This document shows positions 43,149 to 51,095 of a stretch of 64,000 nucleotides of DNA, piece after piece; within the stretch, counting starts at the first letter, position 1; every line of letters begins with the position of its first letter. The stretch is taken from positions 124,001 through 188,000 of the forward strand of contig NZ_CANMUA010000003.1 of NCBI RefSeq assembly GCF_947500995.1, given 5' to 3'. Source of the stretch: an uncultured Serinicoccus sp. (lineage in GTDB: Bacteria > Actinomycetota > Actinomycetes > Actinomycetales > Dermatophilaceae). The notes beneath the pieces were generated by a model, which did no database searches, had not been told where the DNA came from, and worked only from the letters and a program-made list of their open reading frames with translations. The translations under genes were made by a program, and so were the position numbers.

Positions 43149-44678
43149 ATGAGCCTCCTACGTCGACGTCGCGGGACCACCGTCCTGGCGTCCGCGCTTC
43201 TCGTGGGCGTCCTCGGCGCCGGGGGCGTGGGCGTGGTGGCGACCTCGGCCGCCGATCCGGGCGCCGAGGGGGAGCCCGGCTGGGCGGAGACGCAGGCGGC
43301 GACGCCGGGTGCGGTCGGGTGGTCCGGGTTGGGGCAGGCCCCCTGCCCCGAGGGCATGACACGGCGGGTGAGCGTGGGCGGCTGGAGCATGGACTCGGGT
43401 GTCCCGCAGGCGAGGTTCAACGACGGCTGGGGTGCGGTGTCCTCCCGGGACGGCGGGGCCGCCCGGGCCGTGGTGTCCGCCGCCGACCCGAGCGACCACT
43501 TCTTCCTGCCCTACGTCAAGGTCTCCGTCGACCGCCGCACCATGCTCGCCCTGTCCACCCGCGGCACCCAGGGCAACTCCGCGCACACCCGCGTCCAGAT
43601 GAACTCCGTGGACCTCCGGGTCTACGCCGGGTCGTCCTGGGACGGGCGGGTCTACGACGTCACCGCCGCCACCGACGACGAGAACGGCCACCTCGGGACG
43701 TGGTTCGAGCACACCAGCCGGGCCGGGGCCAGCACCCGCTGGGACGTCGACAACGTCCAGGTCTACACCTGCCGCGACGCGCCGGTCTCCCGGATCTCCG
43801 GCTCGGACCGGTATGCCTCGGCCGCCCGCATCGCGGCGACGTACCCGGCCGGGGTGCCGGTCGCCTACCTCGCGACGGGCGAGAACTTCCCGGACGCCAT
43901 CGGCGCCTCGGCCCTGGCGGCCCAGCGGGACGCGCCCGTGCTGCTCACCCGCTCGGACCGCCTGCCCGGCGCGACCGCGGCCCAGCTGGACCGGCTCGCG
44001 CCGCAGCGCCTCGTGGTGCTCGGCGGCACCGGCGCGGTCAGCTCGACGGTCGCCCGGGAGGCCGGGGCCTACGCCGGCACGACGAGCCGGGTGACCGGCG
44101 CCACCCGCTACGACGTCTCGGCGGCGCTGGCCGAGACCTACTCCCCGGGTCGGCCGGTCCTCTACGTCGCCAGCGGGGCCAACTTCCCCGACGCCCTGGC
44201 CATCGGTGCCCTCGCGGGCGACCAGGGGGCCCCGGTCCTCCTCACCCCGACCGGTGGGCTCCACCCCGCGGTCGAGGAGCAGATCGCCCGGCTCGACCCA
44301 GGACGGATCGTCGTGGTCGGCGGCCCGGTCGCGGTGTCCGACACCGTGGTCGGCCAGCTGCGCCGGCACACCTCGGGCTCGGTGACCCGCCTCACCGGCA
44401 GCAACCGGTATGCCGTGGCGGCGGCCGTCGCCCGCCAGTTCGACGAGGAGCCGGCCCGCGTCTACGTCGCCACCGGCACCGCGTTCCCGGACGCCCTCGT
44501 GGGTGCCGCGCGCGCGGGCAGCCAGGGGGTGCCCGTCGTCCTCACCCGGCAGGACCAGCTCGTCAGCGACGCGCGCTCGGCGTTGCAGGCGCTGGACCCG
44601 CTGCGGGGGGTCCTGCTCGGCGGACAGGTCGCGCTGAGTTCGGTCGTCATGGACCAGGTCGGCGCGCAGGTCGGCTGA
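43149..44678 (+). CDS. Exported protein with three C-terminal cell-wall-binding (CWB2) repeats
   Basis: 509 residues. Signal segment (about 8-33), an N-terminal domain of unknown fold (about 55-205) with few cysteines, then three CWB2 repeats (about 213-310, 311-405, 406-505), each beginning like RISGSDRYASAARIA and containing AYLATGENFPDAIGA and VVLGGTGAVS. These repeats attach proteins non-covalently to wall polymers. The gene starts 14 bases after the VanY-like gene, so the two are probably co-transcribed. Function of the N-terminal domain unknown. Confidence 0.85.
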   Translation: MSLLRRRRGTTVLASALLVGVLGAGGVGVVATSAADPGAEGEPGWAETQAATPGAVGWSGLGQAPCPEGMTRRVSVGGWSMDSGVPQARFNDGWGAVSSRDGGAARAVVSAADPSDHFFLPYVKVSVDRRTMLALSTRGTQGNSAHTRVQMNSVDLRVYAGSSWDGRVYDVTAATDDENGHLGTWFEHTSRAGASTRWDVDNVQVYTCRDAPVSRISGSDRYASAARIAATYPAGVPVAYLATGENFPDAIGASALAAQRDAPVLLTRSDRLPGATAAQLDRLAPQRLVVLGGTGAVSSTVAREAGAYAGTTSRVTGATRYDVSAALAETYSPGRPVLYVASGANFPDALAIGALAGDQGAPVLLTPTGGLHPAVEEQIARLDPGRIVVVGGPVAVSDTVVGQLRRHTSGSVTRLTGSNRYAVAAAVARQFDEEPARVYVATGTAFPDALVGAARAGSQGVPVVLTRQDQLVSDARSALQALDPLRGVLLGGQVALSSVVMDQVGAQVG

Positions 44679-44687
44679 GGAGGACGC

Positions 44688-45404
44688 ATGCAGACCGAGC
44701 ACCGACTGCTCTCCGGTGAGGGCGTGCGCGTCGACGTCCCGGACGCCACCGCCCTGCCGGGGGGCACGGCGCTGGCGGTCCTGGCCCTGGAGGGCGCCGG
44801 CCAGCTGGAGGTCACCTCCGGCGCCGAGGCCGACCTCGGCTTCTACCTCGAGGTGACCGGGACCTCCCTGCAGCGGGAGGTCGCGCTGCGCGACGGCCGG
44901 TCGTTGCGCTACGGCCGGCTCGGTGGCGACCCGCAGCAGGGTCTGGGCTGGTCGGTCGCGGTCGGGGACCACCACGTCTACGGCTCGACCGTGCCGGCCA
45001 TGGACGTCGAGGCCCTCAGCGGCTACCTCGCCGACGTGGACCTCCGGGAGGACCGGCTGGGCCCGGTGCTCACCCCCGCCGGCCGGACGAGCTGGTCGCC
45101 CTACCGCACGCAGACCCTCGCCCAGGTGGTCGAGCTGGGCGGGACGGTCGGGTCCGACGACGGGGGGACCCCGGGCTACCTCCTCGACATCCGGCGGGCC
45201 CGCACCGGTCAGCTGCAGAGCGGCCGCTCCTCCGGGGCGCCCGTGCGGGGCGGGCTGCTGTCCCGGTCCTCGGGCGAGGAGCGTCACCCGTACGCCGTCC
45301 TCGAGGGCGCCGACTTTGTGACCTACGGCATGCCGGGCAGCGAGGGGGTCGTCGACGCGGTCATCGCCTCGATGGCCGAGGTCGCCGTGGAGCTGGTCCG
45401 GTGA
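44688..45404 (+). CDS. Unknown protein, first gene of the Mau-like cluster
   Basis: 238 residues, no signal peptide, membrane helix or cysteine. It looks like an alpha/beta or beta-rich cytoplasmic protein (LGFYLEVTGTSLQREVALRD, GWSVAVGDHHVYGSTVPAM, DIRRARTGQLQSGRSSGAPV). I recognise no family. Its TGA overlaps the GTG of the MauE-like gene (GTGA at 45401), and all following genes overlap in the same way, so it is an integral part of the cluster. It is too short and lacks the propeller features of MauB heavy chains. Confidence 0.75.
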   Translation: MQTEHRLLSGEGVRVDVPDATALPGGTALAVLALEGAGQLEVTSGAEADLGFYLEVTGTSLQREVALRDGRSLRYGRLGGDPQQGLGWSVAVGDHHVYGSTVPAMDVEALSGYLADVDLREDRLGPVLTPAGRTSWSPYRTQTLAQVVELGGTVGSDDGGTPGYLLDIRRARTGQLQSGRSSGAPVRGGLLSRSSGEERHPYAVLEGADFVTYGMPGSEGVVDAVIASMAEVAVELVR

Positions 45405-45973
45405 GCGTCCTCGCGGTGGCGAGCGCCTGGGCCGTCGGCCTCGTGCTGCTCGTCTCCGGGCTGTCCCACGTCCGGGCGCCCCGGTCGACGCAGGCCGCGC
45501 TCTCGGCCCACGACCTGCTGCCCTCCTCCACCCACCGGTGGCTGGCCCTCGTGCTGGGCCCCGTCGAGCTGGTGCTGGCCGTGGCCCTGCTCGCGGGCGG
45601 GCTCGGCGTGCTCGGCGGTCCGGTGGCGCGGGTCCTCGGGCTGGGTGCCGCCCTGCTCTGCCTGGGCTTCGCGGCCTACCTCCGGGTGGTCCTGCGGCGC
45701 ACCGCCGGGCAGGAGGTGCCCTGCGGCTGCGGGCTCGGCGCCACCCCGGTCACCGGCTGGAGCGTGGTGCGGGCCGGGCTGCTGGGCGCCCTCGCGCTCG
45801 CCGCCGTGACGCTCCCGACCGGTCCGTGGACCGCCCTCCCCGGCGCACCGGTCTGGGCCCAGGCCGTCGTGGCCGCAGCCGGGGGGCTGGCGCTCGCCGT
45901 GGGCACGGCTGCCCTGCCCGCCGCCCGGGCCGTCCCCGCCGGGCTCACCACCCTCACCGGGGCCGCGCGATGA
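45401..45973 (+). CDS. MauE/DoxX-like redox-associated membrane protein
   Basis: 190 residues with about five to six helices. The pattern GLVLLVSGLSHVRAPRSTQA, LGPVELVLAVALLAGG and the cysteine pair in VPCGCGLGATPV matches the MauE family, needed in methylamine-utilising bacteria for disulfide formation in the small subunit of methylamine dehydrogenase. GTG start overlaps the upstream TGA and its own TGA overlaps the MauD-like ATG. It acts in the membrane, probably relaying electrons or disulfides with the MauD-like protein. Confidence 0.82.
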   Translation: MSVLAVASAWAVGLVLLVSGLSHVRAPRSTQAALSAHDLLPSSTHRWLALVLGPVELVLAVALLAGGLGVLGGPVARVLGLGAALLCLGFAAYLRVVLRRTAGQEVPCGCGLGATPVTGWSVVRAGLLGALALAAVTLPTGPWTALPGAPVWAQAVVAAAGGLALAVGTAALPAARAVPAGLTTLTGAAR

Positions 45974-46563
45974 GCTTCACCGCGTCCGCCCTCGTGCTCG
46001 CCTTCGTCGCCATCGCGCTGCTGGCCCTGGGGCTGGCCGGTCTGCTGCGGCAGGTCAGCCTGCTCACCCAGCAGCTGGACGGCGGGGTGGCGGCACCGCA
46101 CCCGGGCGCCGGGGCGCGGACCACCCGCGAGCTGGTGGGGTTCCGGGTGCCCGGGGACCTGGCGGCCGAGCTCGTCGACCCGGCCGCACCGCATACCCTC
46201 CTGGCCTTCGTCTCACCCGGGTGCAGCTCGTGCTCGCTGACCCTGAGGGCGCTCGCCGCGGACCCGCAGGTCGCGGACGGGTCGGTGGCGCTGACCCTCG
46301 TCTCGGCGGGCTCCTGCGAGCCCGGCCTGCGGGACGCCGAGGGGTCCCTGCGGCTGCGCTGCCTGCCGCAGGGCCGGACGGTGATGGACCGGCTGGCCGT
46401 CCCGGCCACCCCCTACCTGGCGCTGCTGGACGCCTCCGGCACCCTCCGGGCGGCCCTGCTGCCCGAGGAGGACACCGACCTGGGCGGCTGGCTCCGCCAG
46501 GTGGGCACCACGCTCCAGCAGGCCGCGGCACGACCGTCGACGAGGGAGGACCGCCCGTCATGA
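45970..46563 (+). CDS. MauD-like membrane-anchored thioredoxin-fold protein
   Basis: 197 residues: one N-terminal helix (about 5-30) then a thioredoxin-like domain with the active-site motif FVSPGCSSCSLT (Cys-Ser-Ser-Cys) and the cis-Pro segment VPATPYLALLD. This is the MauD arrangement, a thiol-disulfide oxidoreductase used to fold a multi-disulfide exported subunit. Two extra cysteines (SCEP and LRCLP) occur between. It overlaps the Tat-substrate gene by four bases, pointing to that protein as its client. Confidence 0.85.
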   Translation: MSFTASALVLAFVAIALLALGLAGLLRQVSLLTQQLDGGVAAPHPGAGARTTRELVGFRVPGDLAAELVDPAAPHTLLAFVSPGCSSCSLTLRALAADPQVADGSVALTLVSAGSCEPGLRDAEGSLRLRCLPQGRTVMDRLAVPATPYLALLDASGTLRAALLPEEDTDLGGWLRQVGTTLQQAAARPSTREDRPS

Positions 46564-47072
46564 TGCGCTTCGAGGACCTGCCGGTGGCCGACACCGGCCG
46601 GCTACGGGACCGGCTGCGGGAGCGGCCCAGCCGTCGCGGCTTCCTGGCCCGCGTGCTGGGTGCGGGGACGGCGGTCGGTGTCGGGTCGCTGGCGCTGGTC
46701 AACCGCGGCGGCAGCCAGGTGCGAGCCCAGGCCGCCTACTTCCTGGACTACACCGACACCTCGACCGGGCCGTGCGCCACCTACGCCCGCGACCACACCG
46801 AGAACGGCATCCAGTGCGGTCCCTCACCCATGTGCCGTGACGGGTCCTGCTGCTGGAAGTACCGCTCGGGTGCCGGCAACGTCGTCGCGTGGCACAAGAA
46901 CGGGCCGGGCGTCGACCGCTACTACACCCACCGGCCGGACGACTGCTGGGGCGGCGTCTACGACTCCTGGCACTGGAAGTTCAGCGACGGCCGGACCTAC
47001 CGCTGCTCCGACGGCTGGACCTGCTCCGGCTCCGGCTCCTGCGTCGCGACGATCTGCCCGTGGGCGATCTAG
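46560..47072 (+). CDS. Tat-exported Cys- and Trp-rich protein, MauA-like in layout
   Basis: 170 residues. A twin-arginine signal (PSRRGFLARVLGAG, residues about 23-50, cleavage near VRAQA) is followed by about 113 mature residues with 10 Cys and 7 Trp, including CCWKY, DDCWGG, SWHWKF, DGWTCSGSGSC and CPW at the end. Export folded or in complex via Tat, many cysteines and adjacent MauE/MauD-like genes mirror the methylamine dehydrogenase light chain, whose tryptophans form TTQ. Sequence similarity to MauA is not convincing by eye, and no heavy chain is present. It may be a new disulfide-rich redox or structural protein. Confidence 0.75.
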   Translation: MMRFEDLPVADTGRLRDRLRERPSRRGFLARVLGAGTAVGVGSLALVNRGGSQVRAQAAYFLDYTDTSTGPCATYARDHTENGIQCGPSPMCRDGSCCWKYRSGAGNVVAWHKNGPGVDRYYTHRPDDCWGGVYDSWHWKFSDGRTYRCSDGWTCSGSGSCVATICPWAI

Positions 47073-47866
47073 AGGACCCGGACCTGCCGGTCGTGGCGGA
47101 CGCCGCGACCGGGGTCTCCGCGCGCCGCCGCTGGGCGGCCGACCCGTTGCCGCTGCTCCTGCTCCTCGGGGCCGGCGGGCTGGTCTGCCTGGTGCTGCTC
47201 CCGGTGTCCGGTCCGGCGTGGGTCGTCCCGGCCCTCTTCGGGGTGACGGTCGCCGGGGTGGCGCTCTCCGGCTCCACCTGAGGCGTCAACAGCGCGTGGG
47301 CGCTGGTGGCCTCGGTCCGGGGCCGACAACGACAGCTCTCCCTCTGGGGAGCCTTCGCCGCCGGGACGACCCTGGGCGGCGCTGCCACCGGCCTGGGTCT
47401 CGGTGTCCTGTCCGGGCTGGTCAGCCCGGTGCCCGAGCAGGTCCGCCTGGTGCTGCTGGCCGGACTCGTCCTGGCCCTGGTGCTGCTCGACGTGCGCACG
47501 CCCCGGCTGCCGCTGCCGCAGCGCTCGATCCTCATCCCGCAGGAGGTCTTCGCCCGGGGCATGGCCCGCGGGGGGCTGCGCTTCGGCCTGGAGTACGGCT
47601 GCGGGTGGCGGACCCTCGTGCCGTCAGCCGCGGCATACCTCGCCGCGCTGTTCGTCCTGCTCGTCGTGCCGCCGTGGTGGGTCGCCGTCCTCCTGGGCGC
47701 GGCCTTCGGGCTCTCCCGGTCCTGGGCGGTGCTGCTCTGGATCGGCCTGGGTTCACCGGGGTGGCAGACCTTCCTGGCCGGGCACTCGCGCGTCCTCGAG
47801 CGGACCGGCAGCGTGCTCGCCGGGCTGCTGCTGCTCGCGGCGGCCTGGTCGCGGTGGGGCGGATAG
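47060..47866 (+). pseudogene. Multi-helix membrane protein interrupted by an in-frame TGA
   Basis: From GTG 47060 (13-base overlap with the Tat protein gene) a frame codes 73 residues with two helices, ends at TGA 47279-47281, and the same frame continues as GVNSAWALVASVRGR into a 186-residue membrane protein (usable GTG at 47306) ending at 47866. Reading TGA as Trp (one-base change from TGG) gives a continuous 268-residue protein with about six to seven helices, in the position where mau clusters carry MauF, a membrane maturation protein. Either a nonsense mutation, a sequencing error, or two separately started proteins; there is no clear ribosome site before 47306. Confidence 0.6.
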
Positions 47867-47876
47867 GGTGGACGGT

Positions 47877-48941
47877 ATGGCGCGTCCCCACATCGCCGCC
47901 CAGCTCGAGGACTCCGTCCGACGGCGCATGAGCTCCAGCCTGCGTCGACGCGGCTGGCACGAGCGGTTGTTCGGCTACACCGGCTACGGCACGCCCGACC
48001 GGGTGCGGGTCTTCGCGCGGGTGCTGCTGTCCCGGCACGAGCCGGAGGAGTCGCGCACCGCCCTCACCCACGCGCAGGACTCGCTGCTCGACATCGCCCA
48101 GCGCGGCTGGCGGCTGTTCCTCACCGCGCCCGCGGTGGGCGTGACCGTGCACGTCCGGCTCGGCGACGCGCAGGCGAGCGCCCGCACCGACCGCGGCGGC
48201 TACGTCGACGTCGAGCTGGACGGCCACGGCCTCGGCCCGGGCTGGCAGGAGGCCCACCTCGACCTCGGCAACGGCGACTCGCTCACGGTGTCGGTGCTGG
48301 TCGTGGACCCCGCCGTCGGCGTCGGGCTGGTCAGCGACATCGACGACACGGTGATGGTGACCCACCTGCCCCGCATGTTCATCGCGGGGTGGAACACCTT
48401 CGTCCGGTCCGAGCAGGTGCGCCAGGCCGTCCCCGGGATGAGCGCGATGTACCGCGCCCTGCTGGCCGAGGACCCCCTCATGCCGGTCTTCTACCTCTCG
48501 ACCGGGGCGTGGAACACCGCGCCCGCCCTCACCCGCTTCCTGCGGCGCCACGACTTCCCGGTCGGCCCGATGCTCCTCACCGACTGGGGGCCTACCAACA
48601 CCGGCTGGTTCCGGTCGGGGCAGGAGCACAAGGAGGCCGAGCTGCGGCGGCTGCGGGAGGACTTCCCGCAGATGCGGTGGATCCTCGTCGGTGACGACGG
48701 TCAGCACGACCCGGTGATCTACGGCCAGTTCGCCCAGGAGCACCCGGACGCCGTCGAGGCGATCTGCCTGCGCGAGCTGACCCCCGCCGAGCAGGTCCTC
48801 TCCAGCGGTCTGCCGGTGGCGACCGACGAGCTGCTGGGCAAGCGCGTGCAGGTGCCGATGCTCAAGGCGTCCAACGGCTTCGGGCTGCACCAGCTCCTCG
48901 CCGGCGCCCGGAAGCGGGCCCGACCGGGGGAGAAGGCCTGA
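47877..48941 (+). CDS. DUF2183/App1-like phosphatase
   Basis: 354 residues. The HAD-like motif SDIDDTVMVTH and later FYLSTGAWNTAPAL, LTDWGPTNTGWFRSG and ILVGDDGQHDP define the App1 (DUF2183) phosphatidate phosphatase-like family. No membrane segment; the N-terminal 140 residues form a beta-rich module. ATG 47877 is 10 bases after the membrane gene. Its TGA overlaps the Fpg start by one base (TGATG). Actual substrate in bacteria is unknown. Confidence 0.85.
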   Translation: MARPHIAAQLEDSVRRRMSSSLRRRGWHERLFGYTGYGTPDRVRVFARVLLSRHEPEESRTALTHAQDSLLDIAQRGWRLFLTAPAVGVTVHVRLGDAQASARTDRGGYVDVELDGHGLGPGWQEAHLDLGNGDSLTVSVLVVDPAVGVGLVSDIDDTVMVTHLPRMFIAGWNTFVRSEQVRQAVPGMSAMYRALLAEDPLMPVFYLSTGAWNTAPALTRFLRRHDFPVGPMLLTDWGPTNTGWFRSGQEHKEAELRRLREDFPQMRWILVGDDGQHDPVIYGQFAQEHPDAVEAICLRELTPAEQVLSSGLPVATDELLGKRVQVPMLKASNGFGLHQLLAGARKRARPGEKA

Positions 48942-49801
48942 TGCCCGAGCTGCCGGAGGTCCAGGCGCTCACGGACTTCCTGTCCGAACGGGTCACCGGG
49001 CGGGTCGTCACCGACACCGAGCTCGGGTCCATCGCGGTGCTCAAGACCTTCGACCCCCCGCCCTCCGCCCTCGTCGGGGCGCCCGTGGACGCGGTCCGCC
49101 GGCACGGCAAGTTCGTCGACCTCGACGTCGACGGCACCCACCTGGTCTTCCACCTGGCCCGGGCGGGGTGGCTGCGCTGGTACGACGAGGTGCCCCGGAC
49201 CCAGGTCCGGCCCGGCCGCAGCCCCATCGCCCTGCGGGTGCGGCTGGACGACGGGGCCGGCTTCGACCTCACCGAGGCGGGGACCAAGAAGGGCCTCGCG
49301 GCCTACGTCGTCACCGACCCGGCCAAGGTGCCGGGGGTGGCCTCGCTGGGTCCGGACCCCCTGGCCGACGACTTCGACGAGGCGGCCTTCACCGCGCTGC
49401 TGCAGGGACGTCGGACCCAGATCAAGGGGGTGCTGCGCGACCAGTCCGTCCTCGCCGGGGTCGGCAACGCCTACTCCGACGAGATCCTGCACGCCGCCCG
49501 GCTCTCGCCCTTCGCGCTGGCGGCCGGCCTGACCGAGGAACAGGTCGGCGAGCTCTACCGGGCGCTGCGCACCACGCTGCAGGCGGCGGTGATGGCGGCC
49601 GAGGGGAAGCCGGCGGCCGCCCTTAAGGACGCCAAGCGCGCCGGCATGAACGTCCACGGCCGCACCGGCGAGGCCTGCCCGGTGTGCGGCGACACCGTCC
49701 GCGAGGTCTCCTTCGCCGACTCCTCCCTGCAGTACTGCCCCACCTGCCAGACCGGCGGCAAGCCCCTCGCCGACCGCCGCATGTCCCGCCTCCTGCGCTG
49801 A
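48941..49801 (+). CDS. Formamidopyrimidine-DNA glycosylase family protein
   Basis: 286 residues starting MPELPEV, so Pro2 and Glu3 are present. H2TH region LRDQSVLAGVGNAYSDEIL, the DNA-intercalating and Lys segments (RRHGKFVDL) and the zinc finger CPVCG...CPTCQ are intact. It belongs to the Fpg-like clade common in actinobacteria; it repairs oxidised purines. It is coupled to the App1-like gene. Together with the Nei-type gene at 5530 the window carries two members of the family. Confidence 0.9.
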   Translation: MPELPEVQALTDFLSERVTGRVVTDTELGSIAVLKTFDPPPSALVGAPVDAVRRHGKFVDLDVDGTHLVFHLARAGWLRWYDEVPRTQVRPGRSPIALRVRLDDGAGFDLTEAGTKKGLAAYVVTDPAKVPGVASLGPDPLADDFDEAAFTALLQGRRTQIKGVLRDQSVLAGVGNAYSDEILHAARLSPFALAAGLTEEQVGELYRALRTTLQAAVMAAEGKPAAALKDAKRAGMNVHGRTGEACPVCGDTVREVSFADSSLQYCPTCQTGGKPLADRRMSRLLR

Positions 49802-49821
49802 CCGGCTCCCGCCCGGAAGGC

Positions 49822-49885
49822 GCGCGACTGCACCGGGTATGTCGTTTCATTGCCCTGCTGAGCGACCTATCCGCTGCAGTCGCGC
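49822..49885. repeat. Long imperfect hairpin element B
   Basis: Arms 49822-49846 and 49861-49885 match at 21 of 25 positions, with the outer 11 pairs perfect (GCGCGACTGCA), around a 14-base loop. It lies between two convergent genes, so a bidirectional terminator role is possible, although no T-run follows. It resembles element A (23438-23513) in architecture and in blocks such as CAGCGG and GAAAC. Confidence 0.65.
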
Positions 49886-49938
49886 ACCACCGGACGCGGG
49901 ATCGGGCCCCCACCGGACGTGCCGTCCTGCGGAGGGGG

Positions 49939-50532
49939 TCAGCGGGGGAGGGTGAACACCTGGCCGCGCCAGCCGAAGGCACGGGCGGCCTCGACGTGGT
50001 CGGCGCGGTCGTCGGTGAAGGCGACCTCCGCCGTCGCCACGCGGCGCCCGAGGCGACGCTCGATCTCCGCGTGCGCCGCGGCATACGCCTCCGTCTCGGG
50101 CTTGGCGGCGCCCAGGTCGTGCGTGTCGAGCAGCATCGGTATGCAGCGCGCCAGGCCGATCTCCTCGAGCTCGGCCGCCACGCGGTCGGTGTCGTCGGAG
50201 AGCAGGACGACCGGTGTGCCGTCCGTCGCCAGGGCCCCCAGCAGCGACTCGACGCGGGCGTGCAGCAGCACCCCGTCGAGGTCGAGCACGGCCACGCCGG
50301 CGCGGCGCAGGAACGCGGCGACCCGCCAGGGCCGGTCGGGGACCGGCTTGGCGGCGACGACGTCCGAGCGCCGGATGCGCACGTCCCCGTGGCGGCCTCC
50401 CACGAGCAGCTCGTCCTCGGTGGCACCGAGCAGCTCGCCGACGGTGTCGGTCGCCCGCTCCCCGTCCTCGATGAGGTGCCGGACCACCACCCGGGACCCG
50501 ACCGGCAGAGGCCGATCTCCAGGCTCAGCCAC
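49939..50532 (-). CDS. HAD-like hydrolase fused to an Rv0428c-type N-terminal domain
   Basis: 197 residues from GTG 50532. Residues about 10-65 (GSRVVVRHLIEDGERATDTV, LVGGRHGDVRIRRSDVVAAK) look like the SH3-type module at the N-terminus of Rv0428c-like acetyltransferases. Residues about 80-197 form a small HAD domain: VLDLDGVLL (Asp84, Asp86), VVLLSDD, KPETEAY and AFTDDRADHVEAA. All four HAD motifs are present, without a cap. Probable phosphatase of unknown substrate. Confidence 0.75.
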   Translation of the reverse strand: MAEPGDRPLPVGSRVVVRHLIEDGERATDTVGELLGATEDELLVGGRHGDVRIRRSDVVAAKPVPDRPWRVAAFLRRAGVAVLDLDGVLLHARVESLLGALATDGTPVVLLSDDTDRVAAELEEIGLARCIPMLLDTHDLGAAKPETEAYAAAHAEIERRLGRRVATAEVAFTDDRADHVEAARAFGWRGQVFTLPR

Positions 50533-50613
50533 GGGCGTCCCCTCCGGGTCGCGAGCGGTGTATGCCTGAATCTCGCCTCACGCGAAGAAAGCCCTAGATC
50601 GTGGCAGAGGCGG

Positions 50614-50946
50614 TCAGACGACCGTCGGCTCCTGCCCGTCCGTCCCGCCGACCATGCTCTTGCCCGCCCGGCTCCACGCCTGCATGCCGCCGTCGACGTT
50701 GACGACGTCGAAGCCCTGTTGGACGAGCCACTCCACGGCCCGCCCGGACCGCCCACCGCTGCGGCAGACCACCGGCAGCGAGGCGGACGTCTCGGGCAGC
50801 TCGTCGATGCGGGCGGGGATGTCGCCCAGGGGGAGGTGGATGGCGCCGGGTGCGTGACCGGCCGCCCACTCCTCGGGCTCACGCACGTCGACGACGACCG
50901 CGTCGTCCGCGAGCTCGGTGACGGCAATGCTGGGGATGTCGCTCAT
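50614..50946 (-). CDS. Single-domain rhodanese-like sulfurtransferase
   Basis: 110 residues with the rhodanese fold: VVDVREPEEWAAGHAPGAIHLPLG and the active-site loop VCRSGGRSG with catalytic Cys61. It would move sulfane sulfur between thiols or act in sulfide/cyanide handling. ATG 50946 starts the fold with no extra leader. It is divergent from the Tad operon. The preceding minus-strand gene at 49939 is 81 bases downstream and may be co-transcribed. Confidence 0.88.
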   Translation of the reverse strand: MSDIPSIAVTELADDAVVVDVREPEEWAAGHAPGAIHLPLGDIPARIDELPETSASLPVVCRSGGRSGRAVEWLVQQGFDVVNVDGGMQAWSRAGKSMVGGTDGQEPTVV

Positions 50947-51095
50947 GCCCTCACTATGGCACCGCCGCCGGTCGCGTGCCGCTAGGGGGAAGTCGGCGGC
51001 AGGGTTAGCATGGTCGGCGGCTGAGCACCGCACAGGGGTGATCGCCGCACCACCGACTCGATGTTCCGGTCTGTGCCGGGAGGGGACGACACCGT

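Noticed and set aside
46560-47072. Methylamine dehydrogenase light chain (mauA) as a firm call
   Set aside because: Only the layout (Tat signal, many Cys and Trp, MauE/MauD neighbours) fits. I cannot align the Cys pattern to MauA and no heavy chain is present, so only a Mau-like label is used.
47279-47281. Selenocysteine at the in-frame TGA
   Set aside because: There is no redox motif around the codon, I see no convincing SECIS-like hairpin just downstream, and a Trp to stop change is simpler.
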